The notes: generated from the sequence alone by a model not told the origin. DNA of 64,000 nucleotides from Chryseobacterium sp. (GCA_027492795.1 JAPUEB010000029.1:1-64000); one strand, 5' to 3'. Numbered from the stretch's first letter, positions 34,667-42,846 are shown. Program-made: numbers and translations.

Positions 34667-34950
34667 TAGTTCAGTTTATTTTGGTTGATATAATCGTCAA
34701 TCTCGGAACGTTTGTAATACACTCTATTTTGAACGCCAAAAGCCGTTAATGTTCCATTTTTTGTCCATCTCCATAAAGTTGAACGGTCTATTTTGAGCAA
34801 TTCGCAAACTTCCGAACGTGTCAAATATTCGGTTGGTTGTTTTGGCTGAAATTGTTTTGATAGTTTTTCTTCCAGTTCCGGAATAAGTGAGTTTTTTAAT
34901 GCGTTGATGAGGTCGCTAGGTGAAGTTCCAATAAATTGAATCGTGTCCAT
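34666..34950 (-). CDS. helix-turn-helix (HTH_17, excisionase-like) protein
   Basis: A 94-residue protein; the start MDTIQFIGTSPSDLINALKN at 34950 matches the usual beginning of these proteins. Residues about 45-92 are a MerR-like HTH_17 domain (YLTRSEVCELLKIDRSTLWRWTKNGTLTAFGVQNRVYYKRSEIDDYI). Proteins of this type in Bacteroidota elements act as recombination directionality factors or regulators. Upstream lie a palindrome and two direct repeats that may be its sites. Confidence 0.85.
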   Translation of the reverse strand: MDTIQFIGTSPSDLINALKNSLIPELEEKLSKQFQPKQPTEYLTRSEVCELLKIDRSTLWRWTKNGTLTAFGVQNRVYYKRSEIDDYINQNKLN

Positions 34951-34986
34951 ACTGCAATTATTAAGATTTGTTTTGGCAAAATTGCA

Positions 34987-35039
34987 GTATTGCAATACGT
35001 TTCTGTTATCCTGAAACGTGTCCTTATTATCCTGAAAAC
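34987..35039. promoter_or_regulatory. candidate operator of the HTH gene
   Basis: A perfect 12-bp palindrome GTATTGCAATAC (34987-34998) and two direct repeats TTATCCTGAAA (35006 and 35027, 21 bp apart, two helical turns) lie just upstream of the HTH start. Confidence 0.5.
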
Positions 35040-35072
35040 AAAATAACTACCTAAAAATTAGATAGTTATTTT
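35040..35072 (-). terminator. hairpin overlapping the stop of the 241-residue gene
   Basis: AAATAACTA and TAGTTATTT pair; the stop codon at 35066 is within the stem. On the minus strand TTTTGTTTT follows. Confidence 0.55.
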
Positions 35073-35791
35073 AAATTTATTTGTTTCTCGCTTGGCAGAT
35101 TGAAGAGGTTTTGTTTGTCCTGTGAAAGTCGGTTATCATCAAATAACGCCTTTCTCAAATCCTCTTCTGTGGGTTGCTCATCCAAATTCTGAAAGTGAAA
35201 ATGTTCCAATATCATTCTCGCAACATTGAGAGGGCTGATTTTTCCATTTTTCCTTTTTGGTTCGATTAGATTCTTTTGGATTAGTTCCGTGAATAAATAG
35301 CCTATTGCCTGAATGTTTGTTATTTTTGAATTTATTTTTTGCGTTTGGTTTGCTGAAAGTTGAATTTCAATTTCCGTGTTTTGCGGTTTTTCATAATTCA
35401 GTTTCAATAATTCTAATTTTACAAAATTCAATATTTCAGAATGAGCCTTTGAAATTTCAATGTATCGCATTTGTCTTTTCGTTTGAAAATTCAAAAGCTT
35501 AACCTCATCATTTTGAAATTTTATTTCTATTTCATCGGCGTTTTTTTCAGATGGTCCGAAAGTGTGTTTCACAAAATAATTCAAAATTCTTTTATCTTCA
35601 TAATCGTTTTTTATTTCGTCAAATTCCTTTAACGTAATTTTTTTAATTTGATTTTGAAGATTAATGATTTCTGAATATTGATATTCCAAATAGGTCAAAT
35701 AATCCGCTAAACTCACCTCATCAAATTGCCCAAAATCTTTGATGTAGTTATCTTGAAACCTTTGAAAGTTATCATAAATTGCCAATTCCAT
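35066..35791 (-). CDS. unknown protein of the integrative element
   Basis: A 241-residue soluble, strongly helical protein, rich in Gln, Asn, Lys and Glu. The end (INSKITNIQAIGYLFTELIQKNLIEPKRKNGKISPLNVARMILEHFHF) looks like a small helical module as in RteC-type regulators of Bacteroides elements, but the likeness is weak. It follows the HTH gene by 18 bp. No function assigned. Confidence 0.7.
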   Translation of the reverse strand: MELAIYDNFQRFQDNYIKDFGQFDEVSLADYLTYLEYQYSEIINLQNQIKKITLKEFDEIKNDYEDKRILNYFVKHTFGPSEKNADEIEIKFQNDEVKLLNFQTKRQMRYIEISKAHSEILNFVKLELLKLNYEKPQNTEIEIQLSANQTQKINSKITNIQAIGYLFTELIQKNLIEPKRKNGKISPLNVARMILEHFHFQNLDEQPTEEDLRKALFDDNRLSQDKQNLFNLPSEKQINLK

Positions 35792-35809
35792 ATTTGAACA
35801 TTTTTAAGT

Positions 35810-36223
35810 TTAATTTCTGAAATTATAATTCAGTTCGTATGTAAGAAAGTAGTAATAAAACAAAGCCTTTGTTTCTTTGGAAAGATGAGGTTTTTCGTCT
35901 GAAAACAATTTATTGATGTAGAATTTATCTAATGCAATTTGTTTCGCCAAATCGTTTCTTTTAATTCCAAATTCTCGCATTCGTTCCTGAATCCATTCCG
36001 TTGTAATTTCAGACACATTCAAACTGAAAACATTCGGCTGTATTTTCTCATTGGGGAAGACTTCTTTTGCCCTTTCAATAAGTTGTTTTTGGTTCAAAAT
36101 ATATCCGTTCAACAATCTTTTTTGAAATACCTTCACTATATCGTTTTCACATTCAAACTCAATCCCTAATTTTTTATAATTCTGAATGGATTCCTTTTGT
36201 TCCTGATTTAATGTTTTCTCCAT
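35810..36223 (-). CDS. XRE-like helix-turn-helix protein
   Basis: A 137-residue protein. A charged helical N-terminus (1-70) is followed by a likely HTH (VSEITTEWIQERMREFGIKRNDLAKQIALDKFYINKLFSDEKPHLSKETKALFYYYF, about 68-125) in which EWIQERMREFGIKRNDLAKQIALDKFYINKLF aligns with the XRE helices 1-3. Probably a repressor or regulator of the element. Confidence 0.75.
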   Translation of the reverse strand: MEKTLNQEQKESIQNYKKLGIEFECENDIVKVFQKRLLNGYILNQKQLIERAKEVFPNEKIQPNVFSLNVSEITTEWIQERMREFGIKRNDLAKQIALDKFYINKLFSDEKPHLSKETKALFYYYFLTYELNYNFRN

Positions 36224-36233
36224 TTCTAAAGAT

Positions 36234-36497
36234 TCAATATAAATTATTTTTCGGCGGATAATAACGTCCTTTCCCAGTTTCTACCATTATGCTAATAATG
36301 CCGTCCAAACTTTGGCACATTGGCAAAATATTGAAATATTTTTTTTTATCGTCCTGCATAATCCTAAATAATCCATCTCTAATTTTCCAAAAATTATCAA
36401 TATGAAAAACAAAGTCATCATCATTTTTAATTAACTCCTCAAATTTTTGTTTCATATCTTCATTGTAGAAAGTTTTATTTTCGGTTTGAATTTCCAT
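36234..36497 (-). CDS. 87-residue unknown protein beside Fic
   Basis: A small acidic protein; the start at 36497 (MEIQTENKTFYNEDMKQKFE) is preferred over one 11 codons earlier, although that one would sit directly after the Fic stop. It has an all-in-one alpha/beta look with a conserved-looking core FVFHIDNFWKIRDGLFRIMQDDKKKYFNILP. Immediate neighbour of the fic gene, so a partner or antitoxin role is possible but unsupported by homology. Confidence 0.65.
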   Translation of the reverse strand: MEIQTENKTFYNEDMKQKFEELIKNDDDFVFHIDNFWKIRDGLFRIMQDDKKKYFNILPMCQSLDGIISIMVETGKGRYYPPKNNLY

Positions 36498-36536
36498 ATA
36501 ATTGATTTTTATAAAGTTCGATTTTGACAAAATTTG

Positions 36537-37286
36537 TCATTTTTCGCCATTTCCAGACACTTTTATTATCCGCTCCATCGTTTCCCTTACATTTTCGGCG
36601 ATGAGGTCTAAAAACGGTTGTTTGTCGTTTTCGGTTTGGGCGGTTTCCAATGCGTTGTAATATTTCAATCGGTTTTCGGCATCGCCTTTTAAAATTGCAA
36701 TCGGGAATCCGTTTTGTATCAAAATAAGATTCATCAAAAGGCGTGAAGTTCGTCCGTTGCCGTCGATAAATGGGTGTATCGTTACCAGTCTTTCGTGCAT
36801 TTCGGCGGAAAGTTCCACAGGGTGCAAATGGTCTTTGTTTTCGTTATACCAAATAAATAAATCTTCCATTTGTTTTGCCACTAAAAAGGGTTGTGGCGGA
36901 ACGTGTTTTGCTCCCGAAATTAGCACCTGCACATTTCTATATTTTCCTGCATTGGCGTTATCTATTCCCTGCAAAATGAGTGAATGAATTTGCAGTAAAT
37001 TACGCTCGTTAATCGGTTCTATATTTTGGGCAATTTCTTTTATAAAGTCGATTGCGTGGGAATGATTCACGGCTTCCAAATGCTCATTCAAAGACTTTCC
37101 GCCAATGGTTAAACCTTTCTCAATTACCAAAGCCGTTTCCTGCAAAGTGAGTGTATTGCCCTCTATTTTGTTACTTTCATAGGTGTATTCAATCTCAAAT
37201 GCCTTTGCCACTTTTTCGCCGTTGTTTTGGCGCAAATGGTTTAGTTTTTCTTTCAGTTCGTCCAGTATTTTATAATTGGTTTTCAT
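36537..37286 (-). CDS. Fic family protein (AMPylase-type)
   Basis: A 249-residue Fic-domain protein, which modifies target proteins, usually with AMP. The catalytic motif HPFIDGNGRTSRLL (about 172-185) is complete. The N-terminal helix contains the inhibitory motif S-x-x-x-E-G (YESNKIEGNTLTL, about 32-44), which marks it as a class II, self-inhibited Fic protein. It starts 4 bp after the integrase stop in the same transcript. It may act as a toxin or defence effector kept in check by its own helix. Confidence 0.93.
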   Translation of the reverse strand: MKTNYKILDELKEKLNHLRQNNGEKVAKAFEIEYTYESNKIEGNTLTLQETALVIEKGLTIGGKSLNEHLEAVNHSHAIDFIKEIAQNIEPINERNLLQIHSLILQGIDNANAGKYRNVQVLISGAKHVPPQPFLVAKQMEDLFIWYNENKDHLHPVELSAEMHERLVTIHPFIDGNGRTSRLLMNLILIQNGFPIAILKGDAENRLKYYNALETAQTENDKQPFLDLIAENVRETMERIIKVSGNGEK

Positions 37287-37290
37287 TGGA

Positions 37291-38604
37291 TTAAGATATT
37301 TTTTGTTTTTTCTCCTCCGCTATTTTCTTAAATGTTTTGGCGGTCTTCAATGCGTGGTCTTCCGCCGTTTTCCCGATGTAGTTCAGAAAAACGGTTTCGG
37401 TTTTGTGTCCTGTAATACTCATTAATTCAGCGGTTGTAAATCGGTTATCGCCGTAATAGTTTGTGGCAAATGAACGCCTACAAATGTGGGAAGATACCAG
37501 TTTGTATTTTTCGGTTTCGCCTATTTCGTTTCGCTTGGTTTCATCATTGAAAATTCTACCTTTCACGGTGTTTGTGATTCCTGCAAGTCTGCAAACGGTC
37601 TTGATGTAGCGGTTAAACAAAGTTTTGTTTGATTCGCCTCTTTTCCCGAAACTCGGTGGAAAATCTCCGCCGTATTTGTCCAAAACTTCCTGCACCTCAT
37701 CATTAATCGGTATTGCTACTTTGGTTTTGGTCTTTTCCTGTGTCAATCCGATGAGGTCAAAACTCGCTCCGTCTGAATCGGTGGAGGTGTAAATCATTTC
37801 CTTTGTCATTCTCAAAAGGTCGCTCACTCTTTGCCCTGTATTCACTCCGATAATTAACCAGTCTTTGGCGTGTTGCAAGTCGGCCCCGATGATTTGGGCG
37901 TTTTTTATCTTTTCAATTTCCTTGAACGACAAAAACACTTTCACGGCTTCGCTCGATTTGATTTTTAGGGCGTTCACGGATTTGTTGATGGTCTTATCAT
38001 CAAAGTTTCGTGCATTGAGTAGCACGGTTTTTAGTTTTCTCAAAATTTCGTTGGCGGTCGATTCCATATTTCCCAAATCATCAATCATAAATTTTTTGAA
38101 GTTCAGAATAAAACGGCTGTCAATATCCGAAATAGAAATCTTTACTTTTTTCTTTTTCTCATATTGTTGGAATTTTTTCCGCAACTGATAAAATTTTCGC
38201 TCGGTCGTTATTTTGGTTTCATTTTTCAGTTTTCTGAAATCTAAATAATTTTCCAAATACACCAAAAATAAATTGTCATCGGGTTTGGTTTCTGCATTCT
38301 CATCGGGGCGGTCGAAATATTTATCAATCTTATTTTTTAGCCAATCATTTGAGAATGAAACGCCGTTTGTATAATCCTCCGTGTATTGCTCCTGCAAGTA
38401 GGGAATTAATTTCTGTAGGTTGGTGGAAAGGTTTTTGTTTTCGGGGCTGTTTTGTTTCGGAAGTCCTTTTGCTTCGCTCCAGTCATTTGAATTGATTTTA
38501 AGACCTGTGGAGGTTCTCATCCTTAAATTTCGTGAAACTTGGAAGATGATTTGGATTGGAGCGTTTTCGCCCGATGAACGCAGATAGAATTTGGGTAATG
38601 CCAT
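37291..38604 (-). CDS. tyrosine recombinase / integrase
   Basis: A 437-residue site-specific recombinase of the Bacteroidota phage-integrase type. An N-terminal arm-binding domain (1-90) is followed by a SAM-like core-binding domain (about 110-210) and a catalytic domain: Arg in GVNTGQRVSDLLRM, the HxxR block in SSHICRRSFATNYY, the His in SITGHKTETVFLNYIG, and the nucleophilic Tyr in that last segment. The start at 38604 is preferred because MALPKFYLR is the usual beginning. It lies at the distal end of the element and would catalyse its integration into tRNA-Phe. Confidence 0.95.
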   Translation of the reverse strand: MALPKFYLRSSGENAPIQIIFQVSRNLRMRTSTGLKINSNDWSEAKGLPKQNSPENKNLSTNLQKLIPYLQEQYTEDYTNGVSFSNDWLKNKIDKYFDRPDENAETKPDDNLFLVYLENYLDFRKLKNETKITTERKFYQLRKKFQQYEKKKKVKISISDIDSRFILNFKKFMIDDLGNMESTANEILRKLKTVLLNARNFDDKTINKSVNALKIKSSEAVKVFLSFKEIEKIKNAQIIGADLQHAKDWLIIGVNTGQRVSDLLRMTKEMIYTSTDSDGASFDLIGLTQEKTKTKVAIPINDEVQEVLDKYGGDFPPSFGKRGESNKTLFNRYIKTVCRLAGITNTVKGRIFNDETKRNEIGETEKYKLVSSHICRRSFATNYYGDNRFTTAELMSITGHKTETVFLNYIGKTAEDHALKTAKTFKKIAEEKKQKIS

Positions 38605-38643
38605 CACAAAATAATTTGAACGGAACAAAGATAGCGATAAAAA

Positions 38644-38672
38644 ATTTTGTGGCTACATTTGTGGCTACATTT
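38644..38672. repeat. 29-bp direct repeat, right copy
   Basis: Identical to 32731-32759 and in the same direction. It lies 39 bp upstream of the integrase start, so it might also take part in integrase gene control. Confidence 0.85.
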
Positions 38673-38785
38673 ATGCAATTTCTTACAATTTTTTGCAATT
38701 CTTTAAAATTAGAATCTTTGTGAAATCCCTTTAATAAAGGGTTTTTAGATTTGGTTTTGTTTTTTGTGATTTTATTGTTCAGGTT

Positions 38786-38798
38786 CTGGAGAAACCAC
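38786..38798. other. attachment site, distal end
   Basis: CTGGAGAAACCAC is an exact copy of the tRNA-Phe 3' end at 32666-32678. It marks the right boundary of the element. Confidence 0.82.
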
Positions 38799-38799
38799 G

Positions 38800-38828
38800 A
38801 AACCACTTACAATATGTAAGTGGTTTTT
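38800..38828 (+). terminator. strong terminator, probably the original one of tRNA-Phe
   Basis: AAACCACTTACA and TGTAAGTGGTTT form a perfect 12-bp stem with a 3-base loop followed by TTTT. It lies directly outside the element and would have followed the tRNA gene before insertion. Confidence 0.8.
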
Positions 38829-38841
38829 TTGATAAAAAAAT

Positions 38842-38868
38842 CCCCAATTTTTTATTGGGGAGTTTTTT
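38842..38868. terminator. bidirectional terminator
   Basis: CCCCAA/TTGGGG stem with T-runs on both strands, 8 bp after the stop of the minus-strand gene at 38876. Confidence 0.75.
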
Positions 38869-38875
38869 ATGCTGT

Positions 38876-39223
38876 TTATTTATTCACTTTATATCTTTTA
38901 TCGGGGGTGCCGTCTTTTTTAAGGCGTTGGTTTTCTTTATATCTTTTGTCGGGGGTGCCGTCTTTTTTCAGTTTTATGGCAGTGTTTGAAACTGTTTTTG
39001 GAGGTGTAGTTTTTTTAGTAGAATTAGCGGCTACCACAGAGTTAGCAGAAACAGTTTTTGTTTTTTTGTCGTTCTGCGCCTGTACTGGCATTGCTTTCTT
39101 GTGGTTGTCCACTTTCATCACCTTTGGAGGTGCGGCTGGTGCAGAGGTTCTTGGTTGTGTTTGTTGTGCAGTTGCAAGTCCAAGCCCGAAAAGGAGTGAC
39201 ATTGCTGTGATTAATTTTTTCAT
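38876..39223 (-). CDS. small secreted protein with KKDGTPDKRYK repeats
   Basis: A 115-residue protein with a signal peptide (MKKLITAMSLLFGLGLATAQ). The mature part is Lys/Ala/Thr-rich and of low complexity, without predicted fold, and ends in two near-identical copies of LKKDGTPDKRYK. The repeat is also clear in the DNA (38883-38918 and 38936-38971). Similar tails occur in small exported proteins of Chryseobacterium relatives (recalled). It could be a surface, biofilm or metal-binding peptide. A TAAATTTG -7 element lies upstream. Confidence 0.75.
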   Translation of the reverse strand: MKKLITAMSLLFGLGLATAQQTQPRTSAPAAPPKVMKVDNHKKAMPVQAQNDKKTKTVSANSVVAANSTKKTTPPKTVSNTAIKLKKDGTPDKRYKENQRLKKDGTPDKRYKVNK

Positions 39224-39566
39224 TGTTTTAAAAATTTTAATGATTTTTACAAAACAAATTTATCAAAATTCGTGCGCAAATACTTGTAGGAAAGAAGTTT
39301 AACTCAATTTTATTACTCTGTATTAAATTTGGTTAAATTTTGTATAGAAAACTTTCAGATTAAAAAAAAATGACGACATTGGATTTTTTCTGAAATTTCA
39401 ATTGTTTCGCCTGTTTCATTTATTTATAAGACTTCAACCTTCTTTGTTTTAGTTTTAAACGATTTTTTGGCAGAATTGGCAGTTGAATTTTATGAGCCAA
39501 ATGAATCCTCCACAAAACAAAATTGGCATTTTTTTAGTTATCTTCGCAAACAAATTCTTTTTATTA
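39224..39566. other. intergenic region with divergent promoter elements
   Basis: No gene. CAAATTTA at 39255-39262 is a minus-strand TAAATTTG element for the repeat-tailed gene; TAAATTTG at 39324-39331 is a plus-strand candidate, 236 bp from the thioredoxin-like gene. The rest is AT-rich without clear repeats. Confidence 0.5.
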
Positions 39567-40739
39567 ATGAAAAAAATATTTGCGCTTTTTATACTTTTAT
39601 TTTCGGTTTACAGCTTTGCGCAGGATGGAATTGTTTTTGAGAAAACTTCTTTTAAGGATATTCTTGCCAAAGCAAAAAAAGAAAATAAACTGGTTTTTTT
39701 AGATGCGATGGCTTCTTGGTGCGGCCCATGCAAAATGATGGAAAAAAATGTTTTCCCGAAAAAAAACGTTGGTAGTTTCTACAACAAAAACTTCATCAAC
39801 GCTACCTTTGACATGGAAAAAGGCGAAGGCAGAGAAATCGCCGCTAAATATGGGATTGGCTCCTATCCTACCTATCTTTTCATTAACGGCGACGGACAGC
39901 TGATTACAAAAAACATGGGTTATATGCCTGAAGACACTTTTTTGGAACTCGGTAAGGAAGCAGCTTCTGCCAATACAAAATTTGGCTCCATGAAAGAGCG
40001 TTTTGAAAAGGGTGAAAAAAATCCTGAATTTTTAATCAACATTATCAAGCTGCATGGAACTTCAGATTATGATTTTGCCAAAAAAGCTTCGGAAAGATAT
40101 TTTCAAAACAAAAAGGACAAAACTTTCAGCAAAGAGGAAGCTTCCTATCTTCTGGGCTTCATAAAAACGGTGGACGATCCGAATTTTAAGGTTTTCATGG
40201 ATAATAAGGCAGCTCTGGATGGCTACTTCCCTGCTGAAGCCTACAAACAGTTTGAAAACAATCTTCGCATGCAAAAAATAATAGACACTTCTATAGATGA
40301 GGCTACCAAAACCATCAAGGAAGATTATTTCCTGCAAAATTCAATACCAATTATTGGTGAAGAAGGCTCAAAAATTTCGCTGCACCGCTTGAAAATCAAT
40401 TACTACAACATGGTGGAAAAATTTCCGGAATACGAAAAAGCAGTTTTGGAATATTTTCAAAAAATAGATGCCGTAGATCCTAAAGATTTATTGCCCGCTG
40501 CGAAAAATTTCATGGAAAAAGCCACCAATCCTTCCTCCCTGAAAGCCGCAGAAATGTGGGCTGAAAAAGCGGTAATGCAGCGCGAAACAGCAGATAACAC
40601 TTATGTTCTTGCAAAACTTTACCAAAAAAACGGAAAAAAAGATTTGGCTAAACTATTTGCTGAAGCTTCTGTAAGGCTCTCTAAACAATTGGAAATGGAT
40701 TCTTCTGCCGCAGAAAAACTTTTGACAGAATTAAAATAA
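39567..40739 (+). CDS. secreted thioredoxin-fold protein
   Basis: A 390-residue protein. The start at 39567 gives a signal peptide directly (MKKIFALFILLFSVYSFAQ). A thioredoxin domain (about 25-140) has the redox motif in DAMASWCGPCKMMEKNVF and the cis-Pro in IGSYPTYLFI. The remaining 250 residues are helical, with TPR-like regions near the end (NTYVLAKLYQKNGKKDLAKLFAEASVRLS). It is probably a periplasmic thiol-disulfide protein. Followed by a TTG-started secreted protein gene 4 bp downstream. Confidence 0.88.
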   Translation: MKKIFALFILLFSVYSFAQDGIVFEKTSFKDILAKAKKENKLVFLDAMASWCGPCKMMEKNVFPKKNVGSFYNKNFINATFDMEKGEGREIAAKYGIGSYPTYLFINGDGQLITKNMGYMPEDTFLELGKEAASANTKFGSMKERFEKGEKNPEFLINIIKLHGTSDYDFAKKASERYFQNKKDKTFSKEEASYLLGFIKTVDDPNFKVFMDNKAALDGYFPAEAYKQFENNLRMQKIIDTSIDEATKTIKEDYFLQNSIPIIGEEGSKISLHRLKINYYNMVEKFPEYEKAVLEYFQKIDAVDPKDLLPAAKNFMEKATNPSSLKAAEMWAEKAVMQRETADNTYVLAKLYQKNGKKDLAKLFAEASVRLSKQLEMDSSAAEKLLTELK

Positions 40740-40743
40740 TTTT

Positions 40744-41319
40744 TTGAAAAACTTTTGTATAATAACTGCTCTTATTTGGGGGATTTTTGGATTTTCCCAG
40801 GACAAGAAATTGGTTTATATGAAAGGAAATACACTTTTTTTGCCTGTGGGAATTGCAAATTTGGGGTTGGAATTTGAAATTTCTAAAAATTTCTCTCTGC
40901 AAGGTGATGTTTTTATTTCTCCTTGGAAATCTTTTGCAGGAAACCACGCCCAAGTTTATATGGGACATTTGGAAGGACGCTACTATTTTCATGAAGTTTT
41001 TAGAAAATGGTACGTAGGCGCAAACGCAGGAACCGGTGTTTTTGACCTTACCAAATGGAATTATATTGGGAGCGATAAGTTTCAACGAGGCTTCAACTGG
41101 ATGTTGGGCGGAACCGTAGGTTACCAGTTTCAATGGAAAGAACAATGGAATATTGACGCTTTTTTAGGATTTGGAACGGTACAATCCCTGTATCACGGTT
41201 ATGAGCCGCAGGAAAATCCACCAGGTTTTTATAGGTACGACGGAGCAACCGGATGGAACAAAAGTGGTGAATTTTTACCTTACAGAGGTGGAATTATGAT
41301 TGCCTATCAACTGAAATAG
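40744..41319 (+). CDS. outer-membrane beta-barrel protein, DUF3575-like
   Basis: A 191-residue protein started by a TTG, chosen because a signal peptide follows immediately (MKNFCIITALIWGIFGFSQ) and no ATG is available. Alternating strands (LFLPVGIANLGLEFEISKNFSLQGDVFISPW, HLEGRYYF, WYVGANAGTGVF, WMLGGTVGYQFQWKEQWNIDAFLGFG, GGIMIAYQL) and the order of motifs fit DUF3575 barrels. It lies 4 bp after the thioredoxin-like gene. Its stop is followed at once by a long tandem repeat. Confidence 0.8.
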   Translation: MKNFCIITALIWGIFGFSQDKKLVYMKGNTLFLPVGIANLGLEFEISKNFSLQGDVFISPWKSFAGNHAQVYMGHLEGRYYFHEVFRKWYVGANAGTGVFDLTKWNYIGSDKFQRGFNWMLGGTVGYQFQWKEQWNIDAFLGFGTVQSLYHGYEPQENPPGFYRYDGATGWNKSGEFLPYRGGIMIAYQLK

Positions 41320-41455
41320 TGAATGGTGAATGGTGAATGGTGAATGGTGAATAGTAAAATTGAACTTTGAATTTTGAACTTTGAACCCTGAACTTTGAAC
41401 CCTGAACTTTGAATTTTGAACTTTGAACCCTGAACCTTGAACCCTGAACCTTGAA
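41320..41455. repeat. 136-bp array of 7-bp repeats filling an intergenic gap
   Basis: Five GAATGGT-type heptamers are followed by about fifteen TGAACTT, TGAACCC, TGAATTT and TGAACCT heptamers. The array starts directly after a stop codon and ends three bases before the next ATG. Confidence 0.9.
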
Positions 41456-41458
41456 ATA

Positions 41459-41662
41459 ATGAATATAAAATCTACAAAATACCTCATCATCGCCGTAATT
41501 ACCTTTGTAATTCTTTTTCTGATGAACTACATTGGAAATCCGGCTGAAGACAGGCTATATCGTGCATTACTTACGGCTGTTGCAGGCGTGATAGGACTTA
41601 CTGTTGGGTTGTGGCTTGTGTACAGAAATCGGAAAGACGACACCCACCATGATTTTGATTAA
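41459..41662 (+). CDS. small two-helix membrane protein
   Basis: A 67-residue protein with two transmembrane helices (about 8-25 and 36-55) and a charged Asp/His-rich tail (NRKDDTHHDFD). No family is recognised. Its ATG comes directly after the tandem array, so its leader consists of repeat DNA if it is transcribed from upstream. Confidence 0.72.
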   Translation: MNIKSTKYLIIAVITFVILFLMNYIGNPAEDRLYRALLTAVAGVIGLTVGLWLVYRNRKDDTHHDFD

Positions 41663-41676
41663 TTAATCTGAAAAAA

Positions 41677-42846
41677 TCACTGTTTCGAGATTGTAAAAAT
41701 TTTTCCAGCCGAATCTTTCAAGGTAATTGTATTTTTTCCTTTTAAAGGATTGTTTATCAAAATATCACAAAGGCTTAAGACTTTTGGTGCAACACCTTCT
41801 ATTTCTATAACTTCGTCTCCAATTTTGGCTTTCTGCATATGTTTTCCGAAAAGCGAGGAAACAACAGTTTTTCCATCGCGATAAATGATTGCAATGTTTC
41901 CATTACCCTTACTTTCAAATTTCATTTCAGAATTTCTAAAATAGAGCTTATTTTTCTTTAAATCAAAAACCGGATCCAAAAGTTTAAGAATTTCATAGCC
42001 TAATTTTGAATCTGTACTTTTTGAAACTCGGATGTACTGGTTTTCAATTTTCAGTTTCCCTACTTCTGCCGTAACCGTCTTAACCCGAAGCAAATCCTCA
42101 TCTTTATTGGGGCCGAACAAGCCAAAATGTGAAGTTCCAATGCCTTTTTGATGTTCTTTTATTCCATTATATTTGTTCAAAACTTCATAAGCAATTGTGT
42201 TCATGTCGATTGATGATGTAAATCCACTGTCGATTAAATAGGAAATGTTTATTTTTTTGTCTGCATCAAAACTCACCACCACATAAGGATAAAGTGTATT
42301 TTTATTTACTTTTTCCATTTTGTATTCGGAATAATCTTTTAAATCAATGCGTTTCAAATCGTTGGTAATGATAAGGACATTTCTGGTATAATCCAATTTG
42401 AAAATAGAATTCCTAAAAGCATTGCTGCCTATCAAACCATCAATACCGAAACAGGTTTTCAGGAAGTTATCTTTTGCGACATTGGTGATGAATTCCTGTT
42501 CTGTGAATTTCAAACTTCCCAATTCAAAATTTTGTTTATAGACGATTTGTGCCTGCTTCATCATAATGTTTGCATCAACAACACTAGTCTTTTTTATATT
42601 TACAACATCATCAATGTCATCAAAAAAAATGTTTTGTGCACCAGTATCCAGCATGAAATCCCGAACTTCACCTCTGTATTTTACTTTTATAATTGGTAAT
42701 CCTTCAATCAGTTTAAAGGGAATTTCTTCATAATAATTTTTAGAATCAATATCACCTACCAAAAATCCTATTTGTCCAAAAGATTTGGAACAAAATAAAA
42801 TAATTGCAAGAAAAATTATTGATGAAATTGTTTTCCTAATCCTCAT
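41677..42846 (-). CDS. retropepsin-like aspartic protease with PDZ-like end
   Basis: A 389-residue exported protein with an N-terminal signal (MRIRKTISSIIFLAIILFCSKSFGQ). Two aspartic protease half-sites are visible: DFMLDTGAQNIFF (about 62-74) and YLIDSGFTSSID (about 206-217), each with the D-T/S-G motif. The last 80 residues resemble a PDZ domain (AKIGDEVIEIEGVAPKVLSLCDILINNPLKG). Its start overlaps the stop of the NamZ-like gene by 11 bp, so both are probably translated together. Substrate unknown. Confidence 0.85.
   Translation of the reverse strand: MRIRKTISSIIFLAIILFCSKSFGQIGFLVGDIDSKNYYEEIPFKLIEGLPIIKVKYRGEVRDFMLDTGAQNIFFDDIDDVVNIKKTSVVDANIMMKQAQIVYKQNFELGSLKFTEQEFITNVAKDNFLKTCFGIDGLIGSNAFRNSIFKLDYTRNVLIITNDLKRIDLKDYSEYKMEKVNKNTLYPYVVVSFDADKKINISYLIDSGFTSSIDMNTIAYEVLNKYNGIKEHQKGIGTSHFGLFGPNKDEDLLRVKTVTAEVGKLKIENQYIRVSKSTDSKLGYEILKLLDPVFDLKKNKLYFRNSEMKFESKGNGNIAIIYRDGKTVVSSLFGKHMQKAKIGDEVIEIEGVAPKVLSLCDILINNPLKGKNTITLKDSAGKIFTISKQ

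Noticed and set aside
41320-41455. Possible CRISPR array
   Set aside because: The units are 7 bp in direct succession with no spacers, and no cas gene is present in the window.
41275-41490. Minus-strand frame of 71 codons across the 41.3 kb repeat
   Set aside because: Its residues (VQGSGFKVQNSKF repeats) are only the translation of the 7-bp tandem array; there is no promoter or known domain.
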